DNA from: Paenibacillus sp. FSL H7-0357
Lineage (GTDB): Bacteria > Bacillota > Bacilli > Paenibacillales > Paenibacillaceae
DNA: 64,000 nt
Assembly: GCF_000758525.1 (NCBI RefSeq)
Contig: NZ_CP009241.1
Span: 930,001 to 994,000 of the forward strand
Direction: 5' to 3'
Made by a program: the position numbers and the translations under genes. Shown piece after piece: positions 44,131-53,615 of the stretch. Each line of letters starts with the position of its first letter. The first letter of the stretch is position 1. The notes under the pieces were generated by a model. That model was not told the DNA's origin and ran no database searches. It saw only the letters and a list, made by a program, of their open reading frames with translations.

Positions 44131-47064
44131 GTGATAAGTAAAATGCGTCAATCCAAAATGGCCAAGAATATAACGCTTGCTGCAATGGCATTATTGATCA
44201 CGCTTCCGGCAGGCTTAAATGTACAGGTAGATGCAAGTGCGCAAGCAACGTCCGCAGTGGAGCAAGTACCCAATGAAACAACGGCTACAGTGGAGACAGC
44301 GGCTTTTAATGAGCATAAATACGTATCCTATTTAACCGAACATGAGGGGGCTTCCAGACCTGATCAAGAAATTGTACTGGAGGCAGCTAATTATAGTCAT
44401 GTTGAGGGCAGCGGCTTCGAGAAGCTGCCGGATTACGAAGGCATGGCAGGCCAATCTCTATTAACGGGGGAATCCGGCAGGGTCGAATGGAATGTTCAAG
44501 TCGCGGAAGAGGGCTTCTATAATTTATCCATGCTGTATTATCCCGTTGAAGGGAAAAGCTCAGCGATTGAGCGCGCCTTATATATTGACGGCAAGCTCCC
44601 TTTTCGGGAAGCAGCTTTCTTGCAGTTTGACCGTATTTGGGTTGACCAATTGGATCAGCTGGTTCAGGACAATCAGGGCAATGATCTGAGGCCTAGACAG
44701 ATTGAGAAACCGGGCTGGAGCGAGAAAGCGTTCCAAGACTCTAACGGTTATGAGAATGAGCCCTTTTTATTTTATTTCTCTAAAGGCTCACACACGTTAA
44801 CTTTGGAATCTTCCAGAGAACCAGTCGTTCTTAAGCAGTTGAAGCTGTTTAAGCAAGCGGAGCCGCTGCCTTATAAGGAAGTAAAGAAGCAATTGGATGC
44901 CGATGGTGTTCAGGCCTCCAGCGGTCAGCTCCTGAGGATCGAGGGAGAGGATGCGGCTGCCAAATCATCGCCAACCTTGTACCCGCTTAGCGAGCGTTCC
45001 AGTGCCGCGGTTCATCCTTACAGTTCTTCCAAGATCAAGATCAATACCATAGGCGGGCTGAATTGGCGAATACCCGGCCAGTGGATTGAATGGGAAATTG
45101 ATGTCCCTGAGACCGGATTATATAAAATGGCCTTTAAGACACAGCAGAATTATGTCAGGGGGATTTATTCCACCCGGAGGCTGACCATAGACGGAATAGT
45201 GCCGTTTGAGGAAATGGCAAAGGTTCCGTTTCGATATAAAAGCTCCTACCGGTTGGACATTATGGGTGGGGACGAACCCTATTTATACAAGCTGGAAAAG
45301 GGCAAACATGTTGTGAGGCTTGAGGTAAGCCTTGGCGAGTTCGCCCCTTTAATTCGCGAGGTAGAGGACAGCCTGTACAATCTCAATTCCATGTACCGCA
45401 AGATCCTGATGATTACGGGAACCAAGCCGGATGAATACCGTGATTACCAGCTGGATAAAAAAGTGCCTGACATGCTTGAGGTGTTTGGTGCCGAACGGGA
45501 CCGATTAACGGGGATTGCCAAGCAATTGGTCCAGTTGTCAGGACAATCGAGTGATCAGGAAGCGCTGCTCAAAACAATGGCACAGCAGTTGGGCGAATTA
45601 ATTGATGATCCGGACACCATTCCAAGAAGACTGGCCGCATATAAGACGAATACCGGAGGACTTGGAACATGGGTACAGACAGCAAGAGAGCAGCCGCTTG
45701 AAGTAGATGCACTTTACTTAGCTTCTCCCGATAAGAAGTTTCCCAAGAAAGGGATGGGTTTTGGCTCGAAGTTTAAGCATGAGACCGCTACCTTCTTCGC
45801 TTCCTTCTTTACCGATTACAACCAAATCGGAAATGTGTCGGAAGAGGATGACCAGAAATCAGTAACCGTCTGGATCGGAAGCGGACGGGATCAGGCGAAT
45901 ACGATGAAGGCCATGATTGATGAGACATTCACATCCGCCACGGGCATTAATGTCAACCTGAAGCTCGTCAACATGACGACATTGCTTCCGGCTACCTTAG
46001 CCGGGCAAGGACCCGATGTAGCGATGCAGATCGGCAATGATCTGCCTGTCAACTTTGCGATGCGCAATGCGGCGGCGGATCTGACACAGTTTACAGACTT
46101 TGATGAAGTGAGCAGCCGTTTCCGGGAAAGCGCAGTTGTACCTTACAGATATGATAGCGGAGTGTATGCCTTACCTGAGACCCAGACCTTTAATATGCTC
46201 TTCTACCGGAAGGACATTTTGGAGGAGCTTCATCTGCAAGTGCCTCAGACTTGGGATGAGGTATCCACTTTACTTGCTGTGCTCAGTAAGAACCATATGC
46301 AGTTTGGACTGCCGGTTGTGGTTCAATCCGCAGTCCAAGGGCAGAACATCCCGCCTAACTCGATGTACGCCGCTCTCTTATTTCAGAATGGCGGACAATT
46401 TTACCGGGATGGCGGACAGGAGTCAGATCTCGATTCGCGGACCGGGATGGAAACGTTCAAGCAATGGACGGAGTTTTACACCGATTACAAGCTTGAGCGT
46501 GAATATGACTTTGCCAATCGCTTCCGCACAGGAGAAATGCCTTTCGGCATAGCCGATTACACACTATATAACCAGCTTTCTGTATTTGCTCCGGAGATTC
46601 GGGGGATGTGGGGCTTCGTGCCGATCCCGGGAACCGTGCAAACAGATGGCACCTTGGACCGGACGGTATCCAGCGGGGGAAGTGCTGTCGTGATGATGGA
46701 TAAGGCCAAAGACAAAGAGGCCTCTTGGGAATTCATGAAATGGTGGACGAGTGAAGAGACGCAAACGGTGTTCGGACGTGAGATGGAAGGGTTAATGGGG
46801 GCGGCAGCCCGTTATCCGACCGCTAACATCAAAGCGTTGGACAGCTTGCCTTGGCCCGTTGCCGATTATGATAATTTGAAAGCCCAGTTCGAGTGGGCCG
46901 AAGGTGTTCCTGAAGTTCCGGGCGGGTATTTCACGGGCAGACATTTATTCAACGCTTTCTACAAAACGGTAGTCGGCGGCGTGGAAGCACGGGAATCCAT
47001 TATGGACTATGTCCAATATATTCAGGACGAGATCACCACCAAACGGAAAGAGTTTGGTCTATAG
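44131..47064 (+). CDS. Large solute-binding protein with N-terminal carbohydrate-binding-like domains
   Basis: A 977-residue exported protein. An N-terminal hydrophobic segment (about 12-32, possible cleavage after VDASA) lacks a lipobox. Two beta-sandwich-like modules (about 75-250 and 268-420) with IVLEAANYSHVEGSG, GRVEWNVQVAEEGFYNLSML and WIEWEIDVPETGLYKMAFK resemble CBM35/6-type domains. A helical linker follows and a family 1 binding-protein fold (about 576-977) starts at SVTVWIGSGRDQAN. This is about twice the usual size for a binding protein. GTG 44131 follows AAGGAGG. Probably captures polymers or long oligosaccharides at the surface for the next two permeases. Confidence 0.85.
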   Translation: MISKMRQSKMAKNITLAAMALLITLPAGLNVQVDASAQATSAVEQVPNETTATVETAAFNEHKYVSYLTEHEGASRPDQEIVLEAANYSHVEGSGFEKLPDYEGMAGQSLLTGESGRVEWNVQVAEEGFYNLSMLYYPVEGKSSAIERALYIDGKLPFREAAFLQFDRIWVDQLDQLVQDNQGNDLRPRQIEKPGWSEKAFQDSNGYENEPFLFYFSKGSHTLTLESSREPVVLKQLKLFKQAEPLPYKEVKKQLDADGVQASSGQLLRIEGEDAAAKSSPTLYPLSERSSAAVHPYSSSKIKINTIGGLNWRIPGQWIEWEIDVPETGLYKMAFKTQQNYVRGIYSTRRLTIDGIVPFEEMAKVPFRYKSSYRLDIMGGDEPYLYKLEKGKHVVRLEVSLGEFAPLIREVEDSLYNLNSMYRKILMITGTKPDEYRDYQLDKKVPDMLEVFGAERDRLTGIAKQLVQLSGQSSDQEALLKTMAQQLGELIDDPDTIPRRLAAYKTNTGGLGTWVQTAREQPLEVDALYLASPDKKFPKKGMGFGSKFKHETATFFASFFTDYNQIGNVSEEDDQKSVTVWIGSGRDQANTMKAMIDETFTSATGINVNLKLVNMTTLLPATLAGQGPDVAMQIGNDLPVNFAMRNAAADLTQFTDFDEVSSRFRESAVVPYRYDSGVYALPETQTFNMLFYRKDILEELHLQVPQTWDEVSTLLAVLSKNHMQFGLPVVVQSAVQGQNIPPNSMYAALLFQNGGQFYRDGGQESDLDSRTGMETFKQWTEFYTDYKLEREYDFANRFRTGEMPFGIADYTLYNQLSVFAPEIRGMWGFVPIPGTVQTDGTLDRTVSSGGSAVVMMDKAKDKEASWEFMKWWTSEETQTVFGREMEGLMGAAARYPTANIKALDSLPWPVADYDNLKAQFEWAEGVPEVPGGYFTGRHLFNAFYKTVVGGVEARESIMDYVQYIQDEITTKRKEFGL

Positions 47065-47085
47065 CGGTAAGGAGGAGGGTCAAGC

Positions 47086-47991
47086 GTGCAAAATTGGTGG
47101 AGCCTGAAGTGGCGGGAAATGAGAGCCAATAAGCATTCGTATATTTTGATGGCGCCGTATATGATATTGTTCGCCGTATTTACGGTCTTGCCTGTCTTGG
47201 TCTCGATCGTGCTTAGCTTCACATACTTCAATATGTTGGAGTTTCCGAAGTTTATAGGCTGGCAGAACTATACCCGCTTATTTCTGGAAGATGATGTCTT
47301 TCTGATTGCCCTCAAAAACACACTGTTATTCGCAGTGATCACAGGGCCGATTAGTTATATCGCCTGTTTTGTTTTTGCCTGGATCATTAATGAGCTGTCT
47401 CCAAAGCTTAGAGCTGTAATGACGCTCGTCTTTTATGCGCCTTCCATTTCGGGAAATGTCTATTTCATTTGGCTCATGATCTTCTCCGGAGACCGGTATG
47501 GAATCATGAACGGATTATTACTGAAGTTTGGCTTTATCCTGGAGCCGATCCAATGGCTCAAAACGGAAGGCTACATTATGCCTATCATCATCCTTGTTCA
47601 ATTATGGCTCAGTCTCGGAACAGGGTTCCTCACGTTCATTGCAGGCCTGCAGACTGTTGATGGAACGTTATATGAAGCGGGAGCTGTGGACGGGATCAAA
47701 AATCGCTGGCAGGAGCTGTGGTACATCACCTTGCCTTCCATGCGCCCGCAATTGATGTTCGGTGCCGTTATCCAGATAACGACCGCGTTTGCCGTAGCTG
47801 ATGTTTCGATTGCGCTGGCAGGGTTCCCGAGCGTGAACTATGCAGCGGAAACCATCGTCACACATTTGATTGATTTTGGCACAACCCGATTCGAAATGGG
47901 CTACGCTTCAGCTATTGCTACCGTGTTGTTCCTGATCATGGTTGGATCGAACCTAATTGTTCAAAAACTGCTTAGAAAGGTGGGTGAATAG
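47086..47991 (+). CDS. Sugar ABC transporter permease (MalF type)
   Basis: A 301-residue CUT1 permease with six predicted helices and the EAA loop TLYEAGAVDGIKNRWQELWY. GTG 47086 follows AGGAGGG. Pairs with the following permease and lies 21 bp after the 977-residue binding protein. No ATPase is encoded in the cluster. Confidence 0.92.
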   Translation: MQNWWSLKWREMRANKHSYILMAPYMILFAVFTVLPVLVSIVLSFTYFNMLEFPKFIGWQNYTRLFLEDDVFLIALKNTLLFAVITGPISYIACFVFAWIINELSPKLRAVMTLVFYAPSISGNVYFIWLMIFSGDRYGIMNGLLLKFGFILEPIQWLKTEGYIMPIIILVQLWLSLGTGFLTFIAGLQTVDGTLYEAGAVDGIKNRWQELWYITLPSMRPQLMFGAVIQITTAFAVADVSIALAGFPSVNYAAETIVTHLIDFGTTRFEMGYASAIATVLFLIMVGSNLIVQKLLRKVGE

Positions 47992-47995
47992 AGGC

Positions 47996-48898
47996 ATGAC
48001 TATCCCCTTTCAAATGAATGCAAAACAACGGTTAAGCCGGTCGATCCGGATGCCGAAAAAGCGGGTGAACCGTTCAGCATGGGGCACTTTATCTTTATTC
48101 GCCCTGCTCACCGTATTTGGAGCATTTATGATTCTACCGCTTGTCTACGCTATTAATAATGCGTTCAAGCCGCTGGATGAAATCTTTATCTTCCCGCCGA
48201 CGTTATTTGTCCGCCATCCAACGATGAACAACTTTATAGATCTGTTTAATCTGCTCGGAAATTCCTGGGTTCCGTTCTCGCGGTATATTTTCAATACGGT
48301 ATTTATTACCGGCACGGGTATTGTCGGTCACGTATTGCTGGCCTCGGCAGCGGCGTACCCTCTCGCTAAACATCATTTTCCCGGCAAAAAGATATTGTTC
48401 AGCATCGTTGTCTTGTCGCTTATGTTTACGCCGGCAGTAACCGCGATGCCAAACTATATGATCATGTCCTGGCTCGGGTTGATTGATACTTACTGGGCAG
48501 TCATTATTCCGGCGTTTGCTTATTCACTGGGTTTATATTTAATGAAGCAATTTATGGAACAGATTCCGGATGTGCTGCTGGAAGCCGCTAAGATAGACGG
48601 GGCAAGCGAATACCGCATTTTTTGGTCCATCGTTATGCCTAACGTAAAGCCGGCTTGGCTGACGCTCATCATTCTATTATTCCAAATTCTATGGGGCAGT
48701 GACGGGAACGGGTTCATTTACAGTGAACAGCTGAAGTCGCTTCATTTTGCGGCGGGCCAAGTGGTGGCCGGGGGAATTGCCCGTTCCGGTGCAGCGGCGG
48801 CGGTAGCTCTCATTTTAATGAGCGTACCCATTACGCTGTTTGTTTTTTCGCAGAGCCGGATTATAGAGACGATGGCTACTTCGGGAATGAAGGACTAA
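47996..48898 (+). CDS. Sugar ABC transporter permease (MalG type)
   Basis: A 300-residue CUT1 permease with six predicted helices and the EAA loop DVLLEAAKIDGASEYRIFW. ATG 47996 is chosen because AGAGG precedes it; a longer frame overlaps the partner gene. The N-terminal basic stretch MPKKRVNRSAWGTL leads into the first helix. Confidence 0.92.
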   Translation: MTIPFQMNAKQRLSRSIRMPKKRVNRSAWGTLSLFALLTVFGAFMILPLVYAINNAFKPLDEIFIFPPTLFVRHPTMNNFIDLFNLLGNSWVPFSRYIFNTVFITGTGIVGHVLLASAAAYPLAKHHFPGKKILFSIVVLSLMFTPAVTAMPNYMIMSWLGLIDTYWAVIIPAFAYSLGLYLMKQFMEQIPDVLLEAAKIDGASEYRIFWSIVMPNVKPAWLTLIILLFQILWGSDGNGFIYSEQLKSLHFAAGQVVAGGIARSGAAAAVALILMSVPITLFVFSQSRIIETMATSGMKD

Positions 48899-48911
48899 GG
48901 GGGGAAGACAG

Positions 48912-50420
48912 TTGATAGCAAAAAAATGGCTGCCCGCGGTTATGGCAGCATCCCTGCTGTTATGTTATGCAGCTCCTGCGCCGGCGTCTGCTGAATCTAC
49001 GCCCTATGAGAGCTACAACTATAATTACTGGGAAGAAGCGGTACCTGCTCCTGCTGCTTATGTACCTGACCGTACCCTATCCGGAAAGGATCTCGGTGTG
49101 GGCGATTTTCTGGATCCCGGCGATATGGTCGTTGCGGCAAGCGGACTGATCTATATTGCTGATAGCGGGAACGGACGGATTATTTGTCTGGATAGCGACT
49201 GGAAGGTCAATAAGGTCATTAGCGGCTTCGATAACAAGGGTAAAGCGGAAAAATTCAAGAATCCAAGCGGATTATATGTTAATCAGGAAGGCAATCTGTT
49301 TATTGCCGATACGGATAACGGGCGTATTGTTGTTCTGTCCCCGGAAGGGGACTTGCTACGAATGATAGAGCAGCCGAAGTCCGATATTTTACCGGCTGAC
49401 TTCAAGTTTATTCCTGTTAAAGTGACCGTAGACCAGGCGGAACGTGTCTATGTCATCGCTAAAGGGATATTCGAAGGGATTATGCAGTTTGATAAAAACG
49501 GCGACTTTATCGGTTATGTCGGTACGAACAAGGTGAAGCGTGACTATACCGAATATTTATGGCGGTTACTCTCCACCAAGGCGCAGAAAGCGCAGATGGC
49601 ACTATTTGTGCCTACAGAGTTTTCCAATATTGATGTTGATTCTAAAGGGTTTCTGTATGCCACGAATATTGATCCGGGCTCGAAGGAACCGATAAAACGT
49701 CTGAATCCATCCGGTGAGGATGTGCTGAAGCGATTCGGATACTTTGATGTTAAAGGTGATATCAGGTTCCGCATCTCTATAGGACCTTCTAAGTTCACGG
49801 ATATTAAAGTTCTTGCCAACGGGATGTACAGTGCTCTTGATGCTAACCAGGGCAAAGTGTTCACGTACAACGATGAAGGTGACCTTCTCTATGTGTACGG
49901 CGGTAAAGGCAACCAGGTCGGAACCTTCAAAATACCGGCAGCCATAGAATTCTCTGGCGGGAACCAGCTCGTACTTGACCGCGGCAAAGGAAACATAGTC
50001 ATCTTCAAGCCAACCCGGTTTGGCACAAGCGTCAATCAAGCGGTAGGGTATCACTATAATGGCGAGGATACCCGGGCTGTCCCGGTGTGGAAGGAAGTTC
50101 TGAAGCTGAATTCCAACTATGATATCGCTTATATCGGCATTGGAAAATCATTGCTGATGGACAAAAGCAATAAAGAGGCGCTGAAATATTTCAAGCTCGG
50201 AATGGACCGCGACGGTTATTCTGTAGCCTTCAAACGGTACCGCAGGGAAGTCATGCAGGAGCACTTCGGAACATTTCTAACCGTGATAATGATCCTGGTG
50301 TCAGGATGGCTTGCTTTCAGGCTCTTACGCTTCTGGAGAAGAAAGCGGCTGTCAGGAAGATCCCGGCAGGCTTCGCAAAACCTTAAGGAGGGTAAAGCCC
50401 ATGAGGCAGGATTTCATTAA
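48912..50420 (+). CDS. Secreted, C-terminally anchored NHL-repeat protein with TPR-like segment
   Basis: A 502-residue protein. Signal peptide 1-27, then a six-bladed NHL-type propeller (about 45-370) with blades such as GLIYIADSGNGRIICLDSDW and GNLFIADTDNGRIVVLSPEG. A TPR-like helix pair (about 378-430: AVPVWKEVLKLNSNYDIAYI) precedes one membrane helix (about 450-472) and a basic tail RRKRLSGRSR. The propeller would face outward. TTG 48912 follows GGGGGGAAG. Directly before YIP1 and DUF5696 genes; the trio recurs as a unit in my recollection of Firmicute genomes, but its role is not established. Confidence 0.82.
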   Translation: MIAKKWLPAVMAASLLLCYAAPAPASAESTPYESYNYNYWEEAVPAPAAYVPDRTLSGKDLGVGDFLDPGDMVVAASGLIYIADSGNGRIICLDSDWKVNKVISGFDNKGKAEKFKNPSGLYVNQEGNLFIADTDNGRIVVLSPEGDLLRMIEQPKSDILPADFKFIPVKVTVDQAERVYVIAKGIFEGIMQFDKNGDFIGYVGTNKVKRDYTEYLWRLLSTKAQKAQMALFVPTEFSNIDVDSKGFLYATNIDPGSKEPIKRLNPSGEDVLKRFGYFDVKGDIRFRISIGPSKFTDIKVLANGMYSALDANQGKVFTYNDEGDLLYVYGGKGNQVGTFKIPAAIEFSGGNQLVLDRGKGNIVIFKPTRFGTSVNQAVGYHYNGEDTRAVPVWKEVLKLNSNYDIAYIGIGKSLLMDKSNKEALKYFKLGMDRDGYSVAFKRYRREVMQEHFGTFLTVIMILVSGWLAFRLLRFWRRKRLSGRSRQASQNLKEGKAHEAGFH

Positions 50421-51021
50421 ATTCCCGCTGCACCTCATTGTGCATCCGTTTGATAGCTTTTGGGATATGAAGTATGAAGGAAAAGGTAAAATCCGGGTAA
50501 CGTTGACGATTTTACTGCTTGTAGTTATTTCGATGGTTTTAAAAAATCAGTTCGCAGGATTCCTTGTCAATTATAATGATCCGCGTCATCTGAATAGTAT
50601 CATACAATTATTAACGATTGTATTTCCCTTCTTTCTGTGGTGCTTATCAAACTGGGCGATCACAACTTTAATGGATGGGGAAGGGAAATTCAAAGAAATT
50701 ATGATGGCCACAGGTTATGCGCTTGTTCCCATCGTGATCATTTATACGCCGATGATTATTGCAAGCCGGTTTATGGCGGAGGAAGAAACGGCTTTTTATT
50801 ATTTGATGATGTCGATCTCCTCCATATGGTTTGTAGCGCTTTTATTCGTTGGTATTATGACCGTCCATCAATATACCGTGCTCAAAACAGTGGTAACGAT
50901 GCTGCTCACGGTTGTTGTCATGGGAATTGTCATATTTCTGGGGACGCTCGTATTAAGTATGCTCCAGCAAATCATCGAGTTCTTCGTTAACATTTATCGG
51001 GAATTAACTTTCCGTACGTAA
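50401..51021 (+). CDS. YIP1-family integral membrane protein
   Basis: A 206-residue protein with five predicted helices (for example VTLTILLLVVISMVL, LLTIVFPFFLWCLSNWAITT, YALVPIVIIYTPMIIA). The cytoplasmic start PLHLIVHPFDSFWDMKYEG is typical of bacterial YIP1-like proteins. ATG 50401 lies 20 bp inside the end of the NHL gene, behind AAGGAGG, so the two are coupled. YIP1 proteins shape membranes or vesicles in eukaryotes; in bacteria the function is unknown. Confidence 0.85.
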   Translation: MRQDFIKFPLHLIVHPFDSFWDMKYEGKGKIRVTLTILLLVVISMVLKNQFAGFLVNYNDPRHLNSIIQLLTIVFPFFLWCLSNWAITTLMDGEGKFKEIMMATGYALVPIVIIYTPMIIASRFMAEEETAFYYLMMSISSIWFVALLFVGIMTVHQYTVLKTVVTMLLTVVVMGIVIFLGTLVLSMLQQIIEFFVNIYRELTFRT

Positions 51022-51035
51022 AGGAGGCCGCACCT

Positions 51036-53615
51036 GTGAAAAATCGTAAAATGCTGGTTGCGGTACTCGCCTGTGCCGCAGCTATTCTAATTCTTGCCGG
51101 TTCTGCCCTGTTCTTCACATCCCGCGGAGTAAAGGCTGTTGAAGCCTCCTCCTATATGGAAGTAACTGCTGAACTGGAAGCCGGAAGCGAGCTAACTGCA
51201 CTGCCTGATTCGTCCAAGGGTGTACCGGGAATGCAACTGGTAGCCGACGATACGGAGCTGTCTTTATACTACAATCCTGAAACCACGGAAGTAGCGGTTA
51301 AGGATAAACGCCAAGGTCATATCTGGTACAGCAATCCTGTCAACCGCGAAGAGGATGCTCTGGCTTCGGGGTTCGAGAAAGAGCTGCTGTCATCGCAGTT
51401 AACAGTGTTGTTCCGTGATGCTGTAGGCACACTAGAATCCTATACGAACTTTGCCCAGAGCATCAGCAGCAAACAGTTTACTGCCGAAAGCATTAAGAAC
51501 GGACTTCGTATTGTGTATACGATTGGAGATACGTCGATCGGAATCGACGCACTGCCTAAGTATATAAGCAAGACGAGAATGGAAGAAAAGGTTCTGTCCA
51601 AGCTCGATAAACCCACGGCAAAATACGTGGGGCTTCGCTACTACCCGAAAGAGGGCGACCCGGAGGTGCTGGAGCGCATAGATGCACAAGTCTCCAAACC
51701 GCTGGTGCTGAGCAAAATGACAGCGGCCTTTACCAAGTCCGGTTATTCTGCAGAAGACCTGGCGTTCGATAATCAGGAGAATGGAGCGGGGGACGGGGCC
51801 GGAACGACCAAGCCGAATTTTATTGTTCCGCTGGAATACCGGTTAGACGGGGGATCTCTGGTTGTATCCGTCCCTGTAAACCAAGTTAAGGAAAGCGGGG
51901 ACTATCAGATTCGCAGCCTTGAGGTGCTCAATATGTTCGGTGCTGCCGATCAGCAGACCGATGGCTATATGCTCGTTCCTGACGGTTCCGGCAGCCTGAT
52001 CCATTTGAATAATGGAAAAGTGAAGGAAGAGCAGTATGTACAGCGTGTGTATGGCCCCGACCCGAATGATAACAGCTATAGACGCGGGCAAGTCAGTGAG
52101 AATGCCAGAATGCCGGTGTTTGGATTAAAGGCTGGTGATGCTGCCTGGTTCGCCGTGATCGAAAAAGGAGATGCCATAGCCAGCATAGCCGCCGATATCA
52201 GCGGCAAGAAGAACTCGTACAATTTCATTCACAGCAGCTACACCTTACGGGGTGAGGATGAGCTTGAACTGTACACCGGATCTACCATTCAGGAAATACA
52301 GCTCCTGAATGAGGAAATTTACAAAGGCGATATTCAAGTTCGCTACAGCTTCCTGAACAATGACGAGGCCAGCTATTCAGGAATGGCTGAGCTCTACCGG
52401 AATAAGCTGGTGACGGAGAAATCACTGCAGCCTTTAGAGGAGGGACAGGGCATTCCTTTTTATCTGGATATGCTGGGGGCTGTCGACAAACAAAAGTCAT
52501 TTCTTGGCGTACCTTACCGGTCCGAGGTGGCAATGACCTCCTTTGAGCAGGCTGCGCAGATTGCCGATCAATTGAAGCAGGACGGCATTGACCGGCTGCT
52601 TATGCGCTATACAGGCTGGTCTTCCAAAGGTGTAAACCATGCTACACCCAATAAGCTGAAGACTGAAGATGTGCTGGGAAGCAAGTCGGAGCTCCTTACA
52701 TTAACGGAAAAGTTGGAGCAATCAGGCGGGACGTTATTCCCTGATGTGGCCTTCCAGCAGATTTACCATGATGATAGCGGCTTTACACCTTCCTCCGACG
52801 CATCCAGATTCGTGACAAGGGAAGAGGCAGAGCTCTATCCATACAATCGGGCATACAACGGGATGGATATGACGCTCGGGAGCTACTATTTATTGTCCCC
52901 TGCCAAGCTGCCTTATTACGTTGACGAGTTTATGAACAGGTATAAATCCTTCGGGATGAAAGGCGTATCTCTGCGGGATCTCGGCAATGTACTCAGCTCG
53001 GATTTCCGGGTTAGCCGTGTTATACAGCGGGAAACGGCCAAACAAATCGTGGAAGAGCAGCTCAGTAAACTCGACCAGAATATCGATCAAACCATGATCG
53101 CAGGGGGGAATGCCTACGCATGGCCTTACTCAGATCATCTGATCAATGTACCGTCATCCTCCAGCGGATTCTTGCTGACCGATGAAGAGATCCCTTTCTA
53201 TGAAATGGTTGTTCATGGCTTTATCAACTATGCAGGGACTCCGGTTAATCTGAGTGATGAGCAGGATCTCAAGCAGCAGATGCTCCGCTCAATTGAGCTG
53301 GGTGCAGCACCCTATTTCTCGTGGTCCTATGAACCCTCCTCCAAGCTGAAGTTCACTCATTTTGACAGCAAGTATGCAACCTATTACAAAGATTGGTACG
53401 ATCAGGCGGTTTCGATGTACAAGGAAGTCAATAAAGTACTCTCCCCCGTACAGAATGCGCAAATCGTGAACCATATACGCCATCAGGAGGGTGTTGTGGA
53501 GGTGCAGTACAGTAATGGTATTTCGATTTATGTGAATCACACAGATAAGGATGTCACCGTCCATGGGTTCGCAATCGGAGCCGGACAATATGGGATAGAA
53601 GGTGAGCAGTCATGA
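51036..53615 (+). CDS. DUF5696-like membrane-anchored protein, probable glycosidase fold
   Basis: An 859-residue protein held by an N-terminal helix (about 5-28). The outer part starts with a beta-sandwich (about 65-400; TELSLYYNPETTEVAVKDKR), continues with a TIM-barrel-like region (about 490-770; KQDGIDRLLMRYTGW, LFPDVAFQQIYHDD, KGVSLRDLGNVL with acidic D648, PYFSWSYEP) and ends with a small beta domain NGISIYVNHTDKDVTVHG. This architecture resembles GH101/GH36-type glycosidases. Activity is inferred, not shown. GTG 51036 follows AAGGAGG. Its stop overlaps the next permease by 4 bp. Confidence 0.75.
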   Translation: MKNRKMLVAVLACAAAILILAGSALFFTSRGVKAVEASSYMEVTAELEAGSELTALPDSSKGVPGMQLVADDTELSLYYNPETTEVAVKDKRQGHIWYSNPVNREEDALASGFEKELLSSQLTVLFRDAVGTLESYTNFAQSISSKQFTAESIKNGLRIVYTIGDTSIGIDALPKYISKTRMEEKVLSKLDKPTAKYVGLRYYPKEGDPEVLERIDAQVSKPLVLSKMTAAFTKSGYSAEDLAFDNQENGAGDGAGTTKPNFIVPLEYRLDGGSLVVSVPVNQVKESGDYQIRSLEVLNMFGAADQQTDGYMLVPDGSGSLIHLNNGKVKEEQYVQRVYGPDPNDNSYRRGQVSENARMPVFGLKAGDAAWFAVIEKGDAIASIAADISGKKNSYNFIHSSYTLRGEDELELYTGSTIQEIQLLNEEIYKGDIQVRYSFLNNDEASYSGMAELYRNKLVTEKSLQPLEEGQGIPFYLDMLGAVDKQKSFLGVPYRSEVAMTSFEQAAQIADQLKQDGIDRLLMRYTGWSSKGVNHATPNKLKTEDVLGSKSELLTLTEKLEQSGGTLFPDVAFQQIYHDDSGFTPSSDASRFVTREEAELYPYNRAYNGMDMTLGSYYLLSPAKLPYYVDEFMNRYKSFGMKGVSLRDLGNVLSSDFRVSRVIQRETAKQIVEEQLSKLDQNIDQTMIAGGNAYAWPYSDHLINVPSSSSGFLLTDEEIPFYEMVVHGFINYAGTPVNLSDEQDLKQQMLRSIELGAAPYFSWSYEPSSKLKFTHFDSKYATYYKDWYDQAVSMYKEVNKVLSPVQNAQIVNHIRHQEGVVEVQYSNGISIYVNHTDKDVTVHGFAIGAGQYGIEGEQS

